NCBI RefSeq assembly: GCF_023518235.1
Contig: NZ_CP090423.1
Location: forward strand, 2,790,001-2,854,000
Origin: Stenotrophomonas maltophilia
GTDB taxonomy: Bacteria; Pseudomonadota; Gammaproteobacteria; Xanthomonadales; Xanthomonadaceae
Length of the DNA: 64,000 nt
Reading direction: 5' to 3'
Made by a program: the position numbers and the translations under genes. Shown here one piece after another: positions 18,238 through 24,641 of the stretch. Below the pieces are notes generated by a model. The model saw nothing but the letters and a program-made list of their open reading frames with translations. It was not told the DNA's origin and made no database searches. Position 1 is the first letter of the stretch. Each line of letters opens with the position of its first letter.

Positions 18238-18251
18238 ACCAGGAGGACACG

Positions 18252-18989
18252 ATGAAACTCTCCCTTGAACAGGGCGTCGCGGCGGGTGTTGCCGGGCTGG
18301 TCGCCACCGCGCTGATCGCTGCGGTGCTGCTGGTCGATCACGGTGCGATGGCGGCCCCTTCCGAGGCGGCGGCACCGCTGAAGGCGCTGCCCGCACCCAC
18401 CGGCGATGCTGCGTTCGGCGATAACGCCACTCATGCCAGCGTGGTGTTTGCCGGCGGCTGCTTCTGGGGCGTGCAGGGTGTGTTCCAGCACGTCAAGGGC
18501 GTGAGCAATGCGGTGTCCGGCTATATCGGCGGCAGCGCTGCCAACGCGCGGTACGAACGGGTCAGCAGCGGCCAGACCGGCCACGCCGAAGCGGTGAAGA
18601 TCGACTACGACCCGCGCCAGGTGAGCTACGGGCAACTGATGCAGGTGTTCTTCGCGGTGGCCCATGACCCGACCCAGCTCAACCGGCAGGGCCCGGACCA
18701 CGGCAGCCAGTACCGCTCGGCCATCTTCAGCGACGACGCCCGCCAGCAGGCGGCCAGCCGTGCCTACATCGCCCAGCTCGGCCAGGCCGGCAGTTTTTCC
18801 GCGCCGATCGTCACCCAGCTGGTCAGCGGCCAGCGCTTCTACCCGGCCGAGAGCTACCACCAGAACTACATGAGCAACTACCCGCAGGCGGCCTACATCC
18901 GCTATTACGACGCGCCCAAGCTGGCGGCGCTGGGCAGTCAGTTCCCGGCGCTGTACCGGCGCGACGCGGTGCTGGTGCCGATGCGGTAA
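18252..18989 (+). CDS. msrA: Peptide-methionine (S)-S-oxide reductase MsrA, membrane-anchored or exported
   Basis: A 245-residue MsrA with an N-terminal hydrophobic segment (about 9-30) that should act as an anchor or signal. The catalytic motif is GCFWGVQ with Cys70. Most MsrA proteins have Glu where this one has Gln. Further family blocks are TGHAEAV, HDPTQLNRQGPDHGSQYRS and ESYHQNY. There is no other cysteine in the protein, so it lacks the usual resolving cysteines and would need direct reduction by a thioredoxin-type partner such as the preceding DipZ. The ATG at 18252 has AGGAGG in front; a TTG six codons earlier is ignored. It is the last gene of the msrB-dipZ-msrA operon. Confidence 0.92.
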   Translation: MKLSLEQGVAAGVAGLVATALIAAVLLVDHGAMAAPSEAAAPLKALPAPTGDAAFGDNATHASVVFAGGCFWGVQGVFQHVKGVSNAVSGYIGGSAANARYERVSSGQTGHAEAVKIDYDPRQVSYGQLMQVFFAVAHDPTQLNRQGPDHGSQYRSAIFSDDARQQAASRAYIAQLGQAGSFSAPIVTQLVSGQRFYPAESYHQNYMSNYPQAAYIRYYDAPKLAALGSQFPALYRRDAVLVPMR

Positions 18990-19025
18990 CGACCCGGATA
19001 GGGCCGGCCGCTGGCCGGCTCCTCT

Positions 19026-19090
19026 GTAGAGCCGAGCCCACGCTCGGCTGCCGCTGAGGGAAGAGCAGCCGAGCATGGGCTCGGCTCTAC
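19026..19090. repeat. SMAG-type GTAG repeat, inverted pair
   Basis: GTAGAGCCGAGCCCACGCTCGGCTG (19026 on) and its inverted mate ending CTAC at 19087-19090 face each other around a short spacer. An eroded GGCCGGCCGCTGGCCGGC unit precedes it at about 19001-19020. It lies downstream of msrA. Confidence 0.85.
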
Positions 19091-19098
19091 ACGCAACG

Positions 19099-19129
19099 AA
19101 AAAAAGCGCACGGCCATCCAGCCGTGCGC
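19099..19129 (-). terminator. Minus-strand intrinsic terminator
   Basis: GCGCACGGC (19106-19114) pairs with GCCGTGCGC (19121-19129). Read on the minus strand, the stem is followed by seven Ts. No gene on that strand needs it, so it may block antisense transcription into msrA. Confidence 0.65.
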
Positions 19130-19226
19130 ATGGAAAGTATCGCCCAGGCACCGATCAGGCCTGGCCGACAACAGCATGCTAGGCTCGCCGTCATCATGGG
19201 TACAGCTCCAGATGACGGGACATTCG

Positions 19227-20675
19227 ATGGATACAGATGACCACAGCGCGATGATCCCTCCCCGCTACCAGCGGCTGTCCGATGAACTGGCCGAGGCCAT
19301 CCACGGTGGCCGCCTGCCCGTAGGCAGCCGCCTGCCGTCGTTGCGGCAGATGGCATCGCAGCGGCAGCTCAGCCTGAACACCGTGATTGCCGCCTATCGC
19401 CAGCTGGAGGATGCCGGCCTGGTGATTCCGCGGCCCAAGGCCGGCTTCGAGGTGGCGCCGCGGCTGTCAGTGCCGGATCGCTCGCTGCGCGATGTGCCCT
19501 CGGCACCGACCGCGCCGCTGCAGCAGGTGCTGATGGCCCGAGTACTGGAAGCGCAACGGAGCCCCGGTGTGATCGACCTGGCCTTCGCCGGCCCGCGCGG
19601 TCGCCAGTTCTATCCCGGTGCGCAGCTGGTCAAGCACACCGCGCAGGTGCTGCGCCATGGCCAGCAGACGGTGGAGACCTATGCGCGTCCGAATGGATCA
19701 CCACGGTTGCTGGCGCAGATCGTACGGCGCGGCCCGCGCATGGGCCTGCACACCCACAGCGAGCGTCTGCTGCTCACCCATGGCGCGATGGAGGCCCTGC
19801 AGCTGGCACTGCGTGCGGTCACCCAGCCCGGTGATGCGGTGGGCATCGAAGCGCCGTCGTACTTCAACCTGTACCCGCTGCTGGCCACGCTGGGCCTGCA
19901 GGCCATCGAACTACCGACCCATCCACAACACGGCCTGGAGGTGGACGCACTGGAGGCCCTGCTGGAGCACACACCGCTGGCGGCGCTGGTGGTGATGCCG
20001 ACGGTGCACAACCCGTTGGGCTGCACCATGCCAATGGCCGCCAAGCAGCGCTTGGCCGAGCTGGTCAACGCGCGCCAGTTGCCGCTGATCGAAGATGCGG
20101 TGTATGCCGAGCTGCAGTTCTGCGAGCCACCGGCACCGCTGCTGAAGGCCTTCGATCGCGACGGTTGGGTGATGGTGGTCGGTGGCTTTTCCAAGACGCT
20201 GGCGCCGGACTACCGCATCGGCTGGCTCGATGGCGGGCGCTTCGCCGAGCGCATCGCATTGCTGAAGTTCCAGTCCACCGGCGGCGAGCCGCAGCTGCTG
20301 GGTGACGCGGTGGCTGCGTATCTGGAAGCGGGCAGCTACGAGCACCACCTGCACCGCATGCGCCGCCTGTATCGCGAACAGGTCGGACGGCTGCGCCAAC
20401 TGGTGGCCGAGCATTTCCCGGCCGGCACCCGTGCCACCGAACCGCAGGGGGGATTCCTGTTGTGGCTGGAACTACCCGGCGTGGATACCCGCGAGCTGTT
20501 CGAGCGTGCGCTGGTGGAGGACATCGTGTTCATGCCCGGCCAGGTGTATTCGCGCGGCGCGCGCTACCGCCATGCCCTGCGCCTGTCGTGCTGCCAGACG
20601 CTGGACGCGCGCTTCGTTGGCGCGGTGGAGCGACTGGGTGCGATGGCGTGCGAGCTGGCGGCTGCAACACGGTAG
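19227..20675 (+). CDS. MocR-type regulator: GntR helix-turn-helix fused to a class I aminotransferase fold
   Basis: A 482-residue cytoplasmic transcription factor. Residues 8-75 form a GntR winged helix (YQRLSDELAEAIHGG, then LPSLRQMASQRQLSLNTV). The rest is an aminotransferase-like domain that binds PLP; the probable Schiff-base lysine is in GGFSKTLAPDYRIGW. Such proteins usually sense a PLP-related or amino compound and often control a divergent or nearby gene. Here no obvious divergent target exists, because msrA lies upstream in the same direction. I prefer the ATG at 19227; ATGs at 19212 and 19176 are alternatives. A TAGGCT -10-like box at 19180 argues against the 19176 start. The stop TAG lies inside the GTAG of a SMAG repeat. 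Confidence 0.88.
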   Translation: MDTDDHSAMIPPRYQRLSDELAEAIHGGRLPVGSRLPSLRQMASQRQLSLNTVIAAYRQLEDAGLVIPRPKAGFEVAPRLSVPDRSLRDVPSAPTAPLQQVLMARVLEAQRSPGVIDLAFAGPRGRQFYPGAQLVKHTAQVLRHGQQTVETYARPNGSPRLLAQIVRRGPRMGLHTHSERLLLTHGAMEALQLALRAVTQPGDAVGIEAPSYFNLYPLLATLGLQAIELPTHPQHGLEVDALEALLEHTPLAALVVMPTVHNPLGCTMPMAAKQRLAELVNARQLPLIEDAVYAELQFCEPPAPLLKAFDRDGWVMVVGGFSKTLAPDYRIGWLDGGRFAERIALLKFQSTGGEPQLLGDAVAAYLEAGSYEHHLHRMRRLYREQVGRLRQLVAEHFPAGTRATEPQGGFLLWLELPGVDTRELFERALVEDIVFMPGQVYSRGARYRHALRLSCCQTLDARFVGAVERLGAMACELAAATR

Positions 20676-20724
20676 TGCCGGCCGCTGGCCGGCAACTGCA
20701 CTGCCGGCCAGCAGCCGGCACTAC
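20672..20724. repeat. SMAG repeat, inverted pair between convergent genes
   Basis: GTAG at 20672-20675 opens a GCCGGCCGCTGGCCGGC hairpin, and an inverted mate closes with CTAC at 20721-20724. The left GTAG supplies the TAG stop of the MocR gene. The right one, read on the minus strand, supplies the TAG stop of bioD. The repeat is the whole intergenic region. Confidence 0.92.
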
Positions 20725-21413
20725 CCCAGGTCGCCAAGCAGGTGCGCGCTCAGCGCTTCGCCATCCGCCCCCGGCAGATGCGGCAGGCGGCCCCAGCACG
20801 GCATCGGCAGGCGCTGCTGCAACGTGGCGATGTTCTCGTCCTGGCGCTGCATGGCCGGGTCGATGTGGTTGCCGATCCAGCCCAGGCATTCCACGCCGCT
20901 GGCCTGCAGCGATTGCGCGGTCAGCCGCGCGTGGTTGACGCAGCCCAGGCGCATGCCCACCACCAGCAGCACCGGCAGCTGCAGCGCACGCACCAGATCG
21001 AGCTGATCCAGCGTGGCCGAGACCGGCGCCAGCCAGCCGCCCACGCCCTCCACCACCACGATGTCGGCCTGCGCGCGCAGGCGCTCGAAGGCGGCCACGA
21101 TCGGTGCCAGCTGCACCTGCACGCCGTCCTCGGCGGCCGCCAGTTCCGGGGCCAGCGGCTGCCGCAGCGCATAGGGGTTGAGGTCGGCATAGTCCGGTAC
21201 CGGCCAGCTGGCTGCCTGCAGCGCCAGCGCATCCTCGTTGCGCAGGCCCTGCCCGCGGTCTTCGCTGCCGCTGGCCACCGGCTTCATGCCAACGGCACGC
21301 AGGCCGCGCCGGCGCAGCGCATGCAGCAGCGCTGTGCTGGTGGCGGTCTTGCCGATCTCGGTATCGGTGCCGGTCACGAACAGCGCGGGCGGCAGGGTGG
21401 CGGGCAACGGCAT
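20721..21413 (-). CDS. bioD: Dethiobiotin synthetase BioD
   Basis: A 230-residue ATP-dependent enzyme that closes the ureido ring of dethiobiotin from 7,8-diaminopelargonate and CO2, the next-to-last step of biotin synthesis. The P-loop-like GTDTEIGKT lies at the N-terminus (about residues 13-21), followed by KPVASGS, VEGVGGWLAP and GWIGNHID, all typical. I start at ATG 21411-21413 because TTGGAG sits eight bases before it; an in-frame ATG at 21446 is possible. No other biotin genes are in the window. It is divergent from msrC. Confidence 0.93.
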   Translation of the reverse strand: MPLPATLPPALFVTGTDTEIGKTATSTALLHALRRRGLRAVGMKPVASGSEDRGQGLRNEDALALQAASWPVPDYADLNPYALRQPLAPELAAAEDGVQVQLAPIVAAFERLRAQADIVVVEGVGGWLAPVSATLDQLDLVRALQLPVLLVVGMRLGCVNHARLTAQSLQASGVECLGWIGNHIDPAMQRQDENIATLQQRLPMPCWGRLPHLPGADGEALSAHLLGDLG

Positions 21414-21469
21414 CGACAGGCTCCAACAGGGCAACAGAGCGTTCATTATCGCCGGCCCGGTGCGCTTGC

Positions 21470-21475
21470 TAGACT
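21470..21475 (+). promoter_or_regulatory. Candidate -10 box of msrC (leaderless transcript)
   Basis: TAGACT ends six bases before the msrC ATG at 21482, and no Shine-Dalgarno sequence precedes that ATG. Transcription would begin at the start codon. The -35 region is weak. Confidence 0.45.
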
Positions 21476-21481
21476 GCACGC

Positions 21482-21964
21482 ATGTTCGCCAATGCCTCGC
21501 TGACCGGCAGCAAGCCGGAACAATACGCCCAGCTGCTGGAGCAGGCCCGTGGCCTGGTCTACGGTGAGTCCGACCGCATCGCCAATGCGGCCAATCTCTC
21601 CGCGCTGGTCTATCACGCCCTGCCCGATCTGAACTGGGTGGGCTTCTATCTGTACGACGGCAGGGAACTGGTGGTCGGCCCCTTCCAGGGCCTGCCGGCC
21701 TGCGTGCGCATTCCGCTGGACAAGGGTGTGTGTGGCGCCGCTGCCAGCCAGCGCGTGACCCAGCGCGTGGAGGACGTCGATGCCTTCCCCGGCCATATCG
21801 CCTGCGATTCGGCCTCGCGCTCGGAACTGGTGGTGCCGCTGCTGCGCGGCGATGAGCTGATCGGCGTGTTCGACATCGACAGCCCCAAGGTCGGCCGCTT
21901 CGATGCCGACGACCAAGCCGGGCTGGAAGCCATCGCGCGCGTGTTCGTCGAGGCGCTGGGATGA
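21482..21964 (+). CDS. msrC: Free methionine-(R)-sulfoxide reductase (GAF domain, fRMsr)
   Basis: A 160-residue single-GAF-domain enzyme that reduces free, not protein-bound, methionine-R-sulfoxide with thioredoxin. The three family cysteines are present: Cys74 (GLPACVRI), Cys84 (GVCGAA) and Cys107 (HIACDSAS), followed by SRSELVVPL and GVFDIDSP. Length is typical. The start at 21482 gives MFANASLTG; the promoter suggests a leaderless mRNA. The stop overlaps the next ATG by four bases (ATGA), so the TfoX-like gene is translationally coupled. It adds to three other methionine-sulfoxide reductases in this window. Confidence 0.93.
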   Translation: MFANASLTGSKPEQYAQLLEQARGLVYGESDRIANAANLSALVYHALPDLNWVGFYLYDGRELVVGPFQGLPACVRIPLDKGVCGAAASQRVTQRVEDVDAFPGHIACDSASRSELVVPLLRGDELIGVFDIDSPKVGRFDADDQAGLEAIARVFVEALG

Positions 21965-22323
21965 GCGCACCGAAGCTGCGCAACATCGGCCCGAAAAGTG
22001 CAGCCTGGCTGCGCCAGGTCGGCCTGCGCAGCCGCGAGGACCTGGCCGCGATCGGTGCGGTCGGTGCGTTCGTCAAGGTCAAGCGGGCCGGCTTCAAGCC
22101 CAGCCTGAACCTGCTGTACTCGCTGGAAGGAGCCTTGCTGGAGTGCCACTGGCAGGAACTGAGCGAGCCGCAGCGTCAAGCGCTGGTGCAGGACTACGAA
22201 GCACGCATCGCCGCACATCCGCTGAAGGCGGCCGGCCCGGCCTCAGGTCCGGTGCATGAGCAGCGCTTCGATGACGACGGTGACGCTGAGGACAGCCCAG
22301 CGGACGACGCCGACGAGGATTGA
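21961..22323 (+). CDS. TfoX/Sxy C-terminal domain protein
   Basis: A 120-residue protein. The first 85 residues match the TfoX C-terminal domain (NIGPKSAAWLRQVGLRSREDL, then GAVGAFVKVKRAG), a helix-hairpin-helix-like module found alone in many bacteria. The N-terminal TfoX domain of the competence regulator is absent, so a competence role should not be assumed. The tail is strongly acidic (DDDGDAEDSPADDADED). It is coupled to msrC by an ATGA overlap and followed by a SMAG pair. Confidence 0.8.
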   Translation: MSAPKLRNIGPKSAAWLRQVGLRSREDLAAIGAVGAFVKVKRAGFKPSLNLLYSLEGALLECHWQELSEPQRQALVQDYEARIAAHPLKAAGPASGPVHEQRFDDDGDAEDSPADDADED

Positions 22324-22330
22324 CGGCCTG

Positions 22331-22406
22331 GTAGTGCCGGCCGCTGGCCGGCAACCTCGGGAACGTTGCAAAGATCGTGCAGCTGCCGGCCAGCGGCCGG
22401 CACTAC
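22331..22406. repeat. SMAG repeat, inverted pair
   Basis: GTAGTGCCGGCCGCTGGCCGGC from 22331 and an inverted mate ending CTAC at 22403-22406 fill the gap between two convergent genes. Confidence 0.9.
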
Positions 22407-22413
22407 CGCTCGC

Positions 22414-22992
22414 TTAGGGCTGCTGCAGCTCCAGCAGTTCGCCTACCAGGCCCACCTCACCACGCTCCAGCCACACCCGCAGACGGGTACCGTGGTCGAT
22501 GCGCAAGGCCCAGCACAGCGACATCGGCAGACCGCAGACCTGCGACAGCACCATGCGCAGCGGCCCACCATGACTGACCACCAGAGTCGGTAGCGGCTCC
22601 TCGTCGTCCAGCAGCCGGTCGAGCGCGCGCGCGATGCGCCGTTCGAAGTGGCCCCAGCTTTCACCGTTGGGCGGCGGGAACGCATGCGGATCGGCGTGGA
22701 AGGCTGCCAGCGCGTCCTCCGGCAGGTCGAACAGCGACTGCCCGTCCCAATCGCCGAAATCCAGCTCCTCCCATTCCTCGTCTGCGTCCACATCCAGTCC
22801 GCGCGGGGTGGCCAGCGCCATCGCCGTATGCAGCGAACGCAGGCGCGGCGAACTGATCACCCGCTGCCATTCCTGCCCGGCGTAAGCCTCCACCAGTTCC
22901 TGCGGCAGGCGCGCCAGCTGCGGCGGATCGCTGCGGCCATCGAGGTATTCATCACGGCCGTTGCCCGCGTGGCGGACCAGATCGAGAATCAT
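22414..22992 (-). CDS. Histidine phosphatase family protein (phosphoglycerate-mutase fold)
   Basis: A 192-residue phosphatase. The phosphohistidine motif is LVRHAGNGRD near the start, SSPRLRSLHTA supplies the second arginine, EELDFGDWDG the acid, and VVSHGGPLRMVL the second histidine. Proteins of this size and arrangement include alpha-ribazole phosphatase (CobC) of cobalamin assembly. The nearby cobalamin riboswitch and btuB make that possible, but two genes intervene and no other cob gene is present. The ATG at 22990-22992 overlaps the stop of a 29-codon upstream ORF. Confidence 0.8.
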   Translation of the reverse strand: MILDLVRHAGNGRDEYLDGRSDPPQLARLPQELVEAYAGQEWQRVISSPRLRSLHTAMALATPRGLDVDADEEWEELDFGDWDGQSLFDLPEDALAAFHADPHAFPPPNGESWGHFERRIARALDRLLDDEEPLPTLVVSHGGPLRMVLSQVCGLPMSLCWALRIDHGTRLRVWLERGEVGLVGELLELQQP

Positions 22993-23078
22993 CGCTGCCG
23001 GCCGGTCTGTACCTGCCGGCGCAGCAGCGCCTCGTACAGGCCAGCGGCGGGGATCGGTAGCGGTTGGAACAGAATCAT
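22989..23078 (-). CDS. Small upstream ORF (29 residues) coupled to the phosphatase gene
   Basis: Starting at ATG 23076-23078 and reading leftward gives MILFQPLPIPAAGLYEALLR and nine more residues, ending in TGA at 22989-22991. GGAAG lies eight bases before the ATG. The TGA overlaps the phosphatase ATG as ATGA, the arrangement used for translational coupling elsewhere in this window. It could be a microprotein or only a coupling leader. I recognise no family. Confidence 0.45.
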   Translation of the reverse strand: MILFQPLPIPAAGLYEALLRRQVQTGRQR

Positions 23079-23123
23079 CGGCAACACTTCCAGAACGGAT
23101 GCCCCGCGACGGGGCGCATCATT

Positions 23124-24248
23124 CTAGCGTGCGCCGCCCTCTGCCTGCCCACCTGCAACGGCGCTGCGCACCGGCGTGGCGGGCGACATCAGCCGTTTGC
23201 CGAGACGGATCATCGGGGCTTCGACGAAGCGATGGCCGAGTGCAGCCAGCGGCAGTACCACCAGCAGCGTCACCGCCGCGCACAGCAGGTAACCGACACT
23301 GCCGCCCTGGACGGCAAGCACCCGCGCGAACACCGGACCGAGCACCGCGATGACGATCGGATGCCCGAGATAGAGCGAATAGCTCACCGTGCCCAGCCAG
23401 GCGGAAAAGCGGTTCACCAGCCAACGCGGCGGGCACTGCGAGAAGCCCAGCAGCAGGCACAGGTAGCCCAGCCCCGACAACTGCCACTGCCAGGGGCCGG
23501 CGGCAGCCCACGCGGCTGAGGACGCGGCCAGCAGCAACAACAGCACACCCGCCAGGTTCAACCCCTGTGCCCAGCGCCGCGCGCGCGGTGCCGGCAACCG
23601 CGCCAGTGCAGTAAAGGCATGGAAGCCCACCAGCCCCATCGCGAAGACGGGGGCATGGCGCAGCCAACCGTAGTCACCCAGCGAAGCCTGGAGGCGCGGG
23701 CCCAGCACGCCCATCCAGGCCAACGCCACCAGCGCCAGCAACCCGATCAGCAGGGCCCAGGCGCTGCGCGCCTTGCCGACCAGCACGTAGAGCGCGGGAA
23801 AGATGGCATAGAACAGCATCTCCACGCCCACCGCCCAACTGGCCCACACGATGCCCGCTTCCCATCCCGGGAACAGGTTGAAGGTGAAGGACAGGTTGGC
23901 CGCGATCTCCCCCCACGAATGGCCGGCATGGTCGCCGCGACCATCGCGGAACAGGGAGAACATCAACAGCACATAGAACAGCGGCGCGATGCGAAGGAAT
24001 CGATGCAGATAGAAGCTCAGCAGCGGCCGGCCGCTGGCCTGGTGCCGGGGCATGGTGTAACACAGGGAAAACGCACTGATGACGAAGAACAGCGCAACGC
24101 CGGTGGCCCCCATGTGCACGGCCGGCAGCCAGGCCGCCGCTACCGGCAGGGCCGGTGCCGGCATCGACTGTACGTGGTACAGCACCACGTACACCGCCGC
24201 CAGCCCACGCAGTGCATCGAGAAACTGCAGGCGATCCTTCGCAACCAT
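23124..24248 (-). CDS. Acyltransferase family 3 membrane protein
   Basis: A 374-residue polytopic inner-membrane protein of the acyltransferase-3 (OafA/NodX-like) family, which O-acetylates or otherwise acylates surface sugars and lipids. The family opening is clear (FLDALRGLAAVYVVLYHV, then GVALFFVISAFSLCY), with about ten hydrophobic segments and a conserved YSLYLGHPIV near the end. I use the ATG at 24246-24248; a GTG four codons earlier is possible. It stands alone, divergent from the btuB riboswitch, so no acceptor can be named. Confidence 0.88.
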   Translation of the reverse strand: MVAKDRLQFLDALRGLAAVYVVLYHVQSMPAPALPVAAAWLPAVHMGATGVALFFVISAFSLCYTMPRHQASGRPLLSFYLHRFLRIAPLFYVLLMFSLFRDGRGDHAGHSWGEIAANLSFTFNLFPGWEAGIVWASWAVGVEMLFYAIFPALYVLVGKARSAWALLIGLLALVALAWMGVLGPRLQASLGDYGWLRHAPVFAMGLVGFHAFTALARLPAPRARRWAQGLNLAGVLLLLLAASSAAWAAAGPWQWQLSGLGYLCLLLGFSQCPPRWLVNRFSAWLGTVSYSLYLGHPIVIAVLGPVFARVLAVQGGSVGYLLCAAVTLLVVLPLAALGHRFVEAPMIRLGKRLMSPATPVRSAVAGGQAEGGAR

Positions 24249-24324
24249 GGCCACTCGCACGAACCTGAAGAGGCCACTACTCTAACGCCCGCGGCAGGCA
24301 ATGACTTAGACTGCGCGCACTTCC

Positions 24325-24530
24325 AGGTGACCTGCGGCTTCGGCCGGCAGGTTGAAACGGGAAGCCGGTGACGCGCGATTCCGCGCCATGCCGGCGCTGC
24401 CCCCGCAACGGTAAGCACGTCAGTTCCAGGCAATACGCCACTGTGCCGCGCGCACGGGAAGGCGCCTGGACGGTGGCCTCGCGCCACCCGGCGGCGAGCC
24501 CGGAGACCGGCCCGGAAGCCTCAGGTCGCG
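24325..24530 (+). promoter_or_regulatory. Cobalamin (AdoCbl) riboswitch upstream of btuB
   Basis: The conserved landmarks come in order: GTTGAAACGGGAA (24351-24363), GCTGCCCCCGCAACGGTAA (24396-24414), CGCCACTG (about 24437-24444), GGGAAGGCG (24456-24464) and GAGCCCGGAGACCGGCC (24496-24512). This is the B12-box architecture. A TTAGACT -10-like box at about 24306 would place the transcription start just before it. The remaining 110 nt before the btuB ATG contain a GATGCC/GGGCATC hairpin and the ribosome-binding site, presumably the expression platform. Confidence 0.93.
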
Positions 24531-24641
24531 ATGCGGTGGGCATGGCGCCAGATGCCTGCAGCCTGCGGGCATCGGCGCGTGCCTGCCTTCGCGGCTCCTC
24601 CCCTTCGCCACGCGGGCGTGCGTGGCACCTGGAGTCCCCCC

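Noticed and set aside
19196..19240. Possible leaderless 14-codon ORF before the MocR gene
   Set aside because: An ATG lies near the predicted transcription start, but the peptide is short and out of frame, with no other support.
21961..22323. Competence regulator TfoX
   Set aside because: Only the C-terminal TfoX domain is present. The N-terminal domain needed for the competence role is missing, so the competence label was not used.
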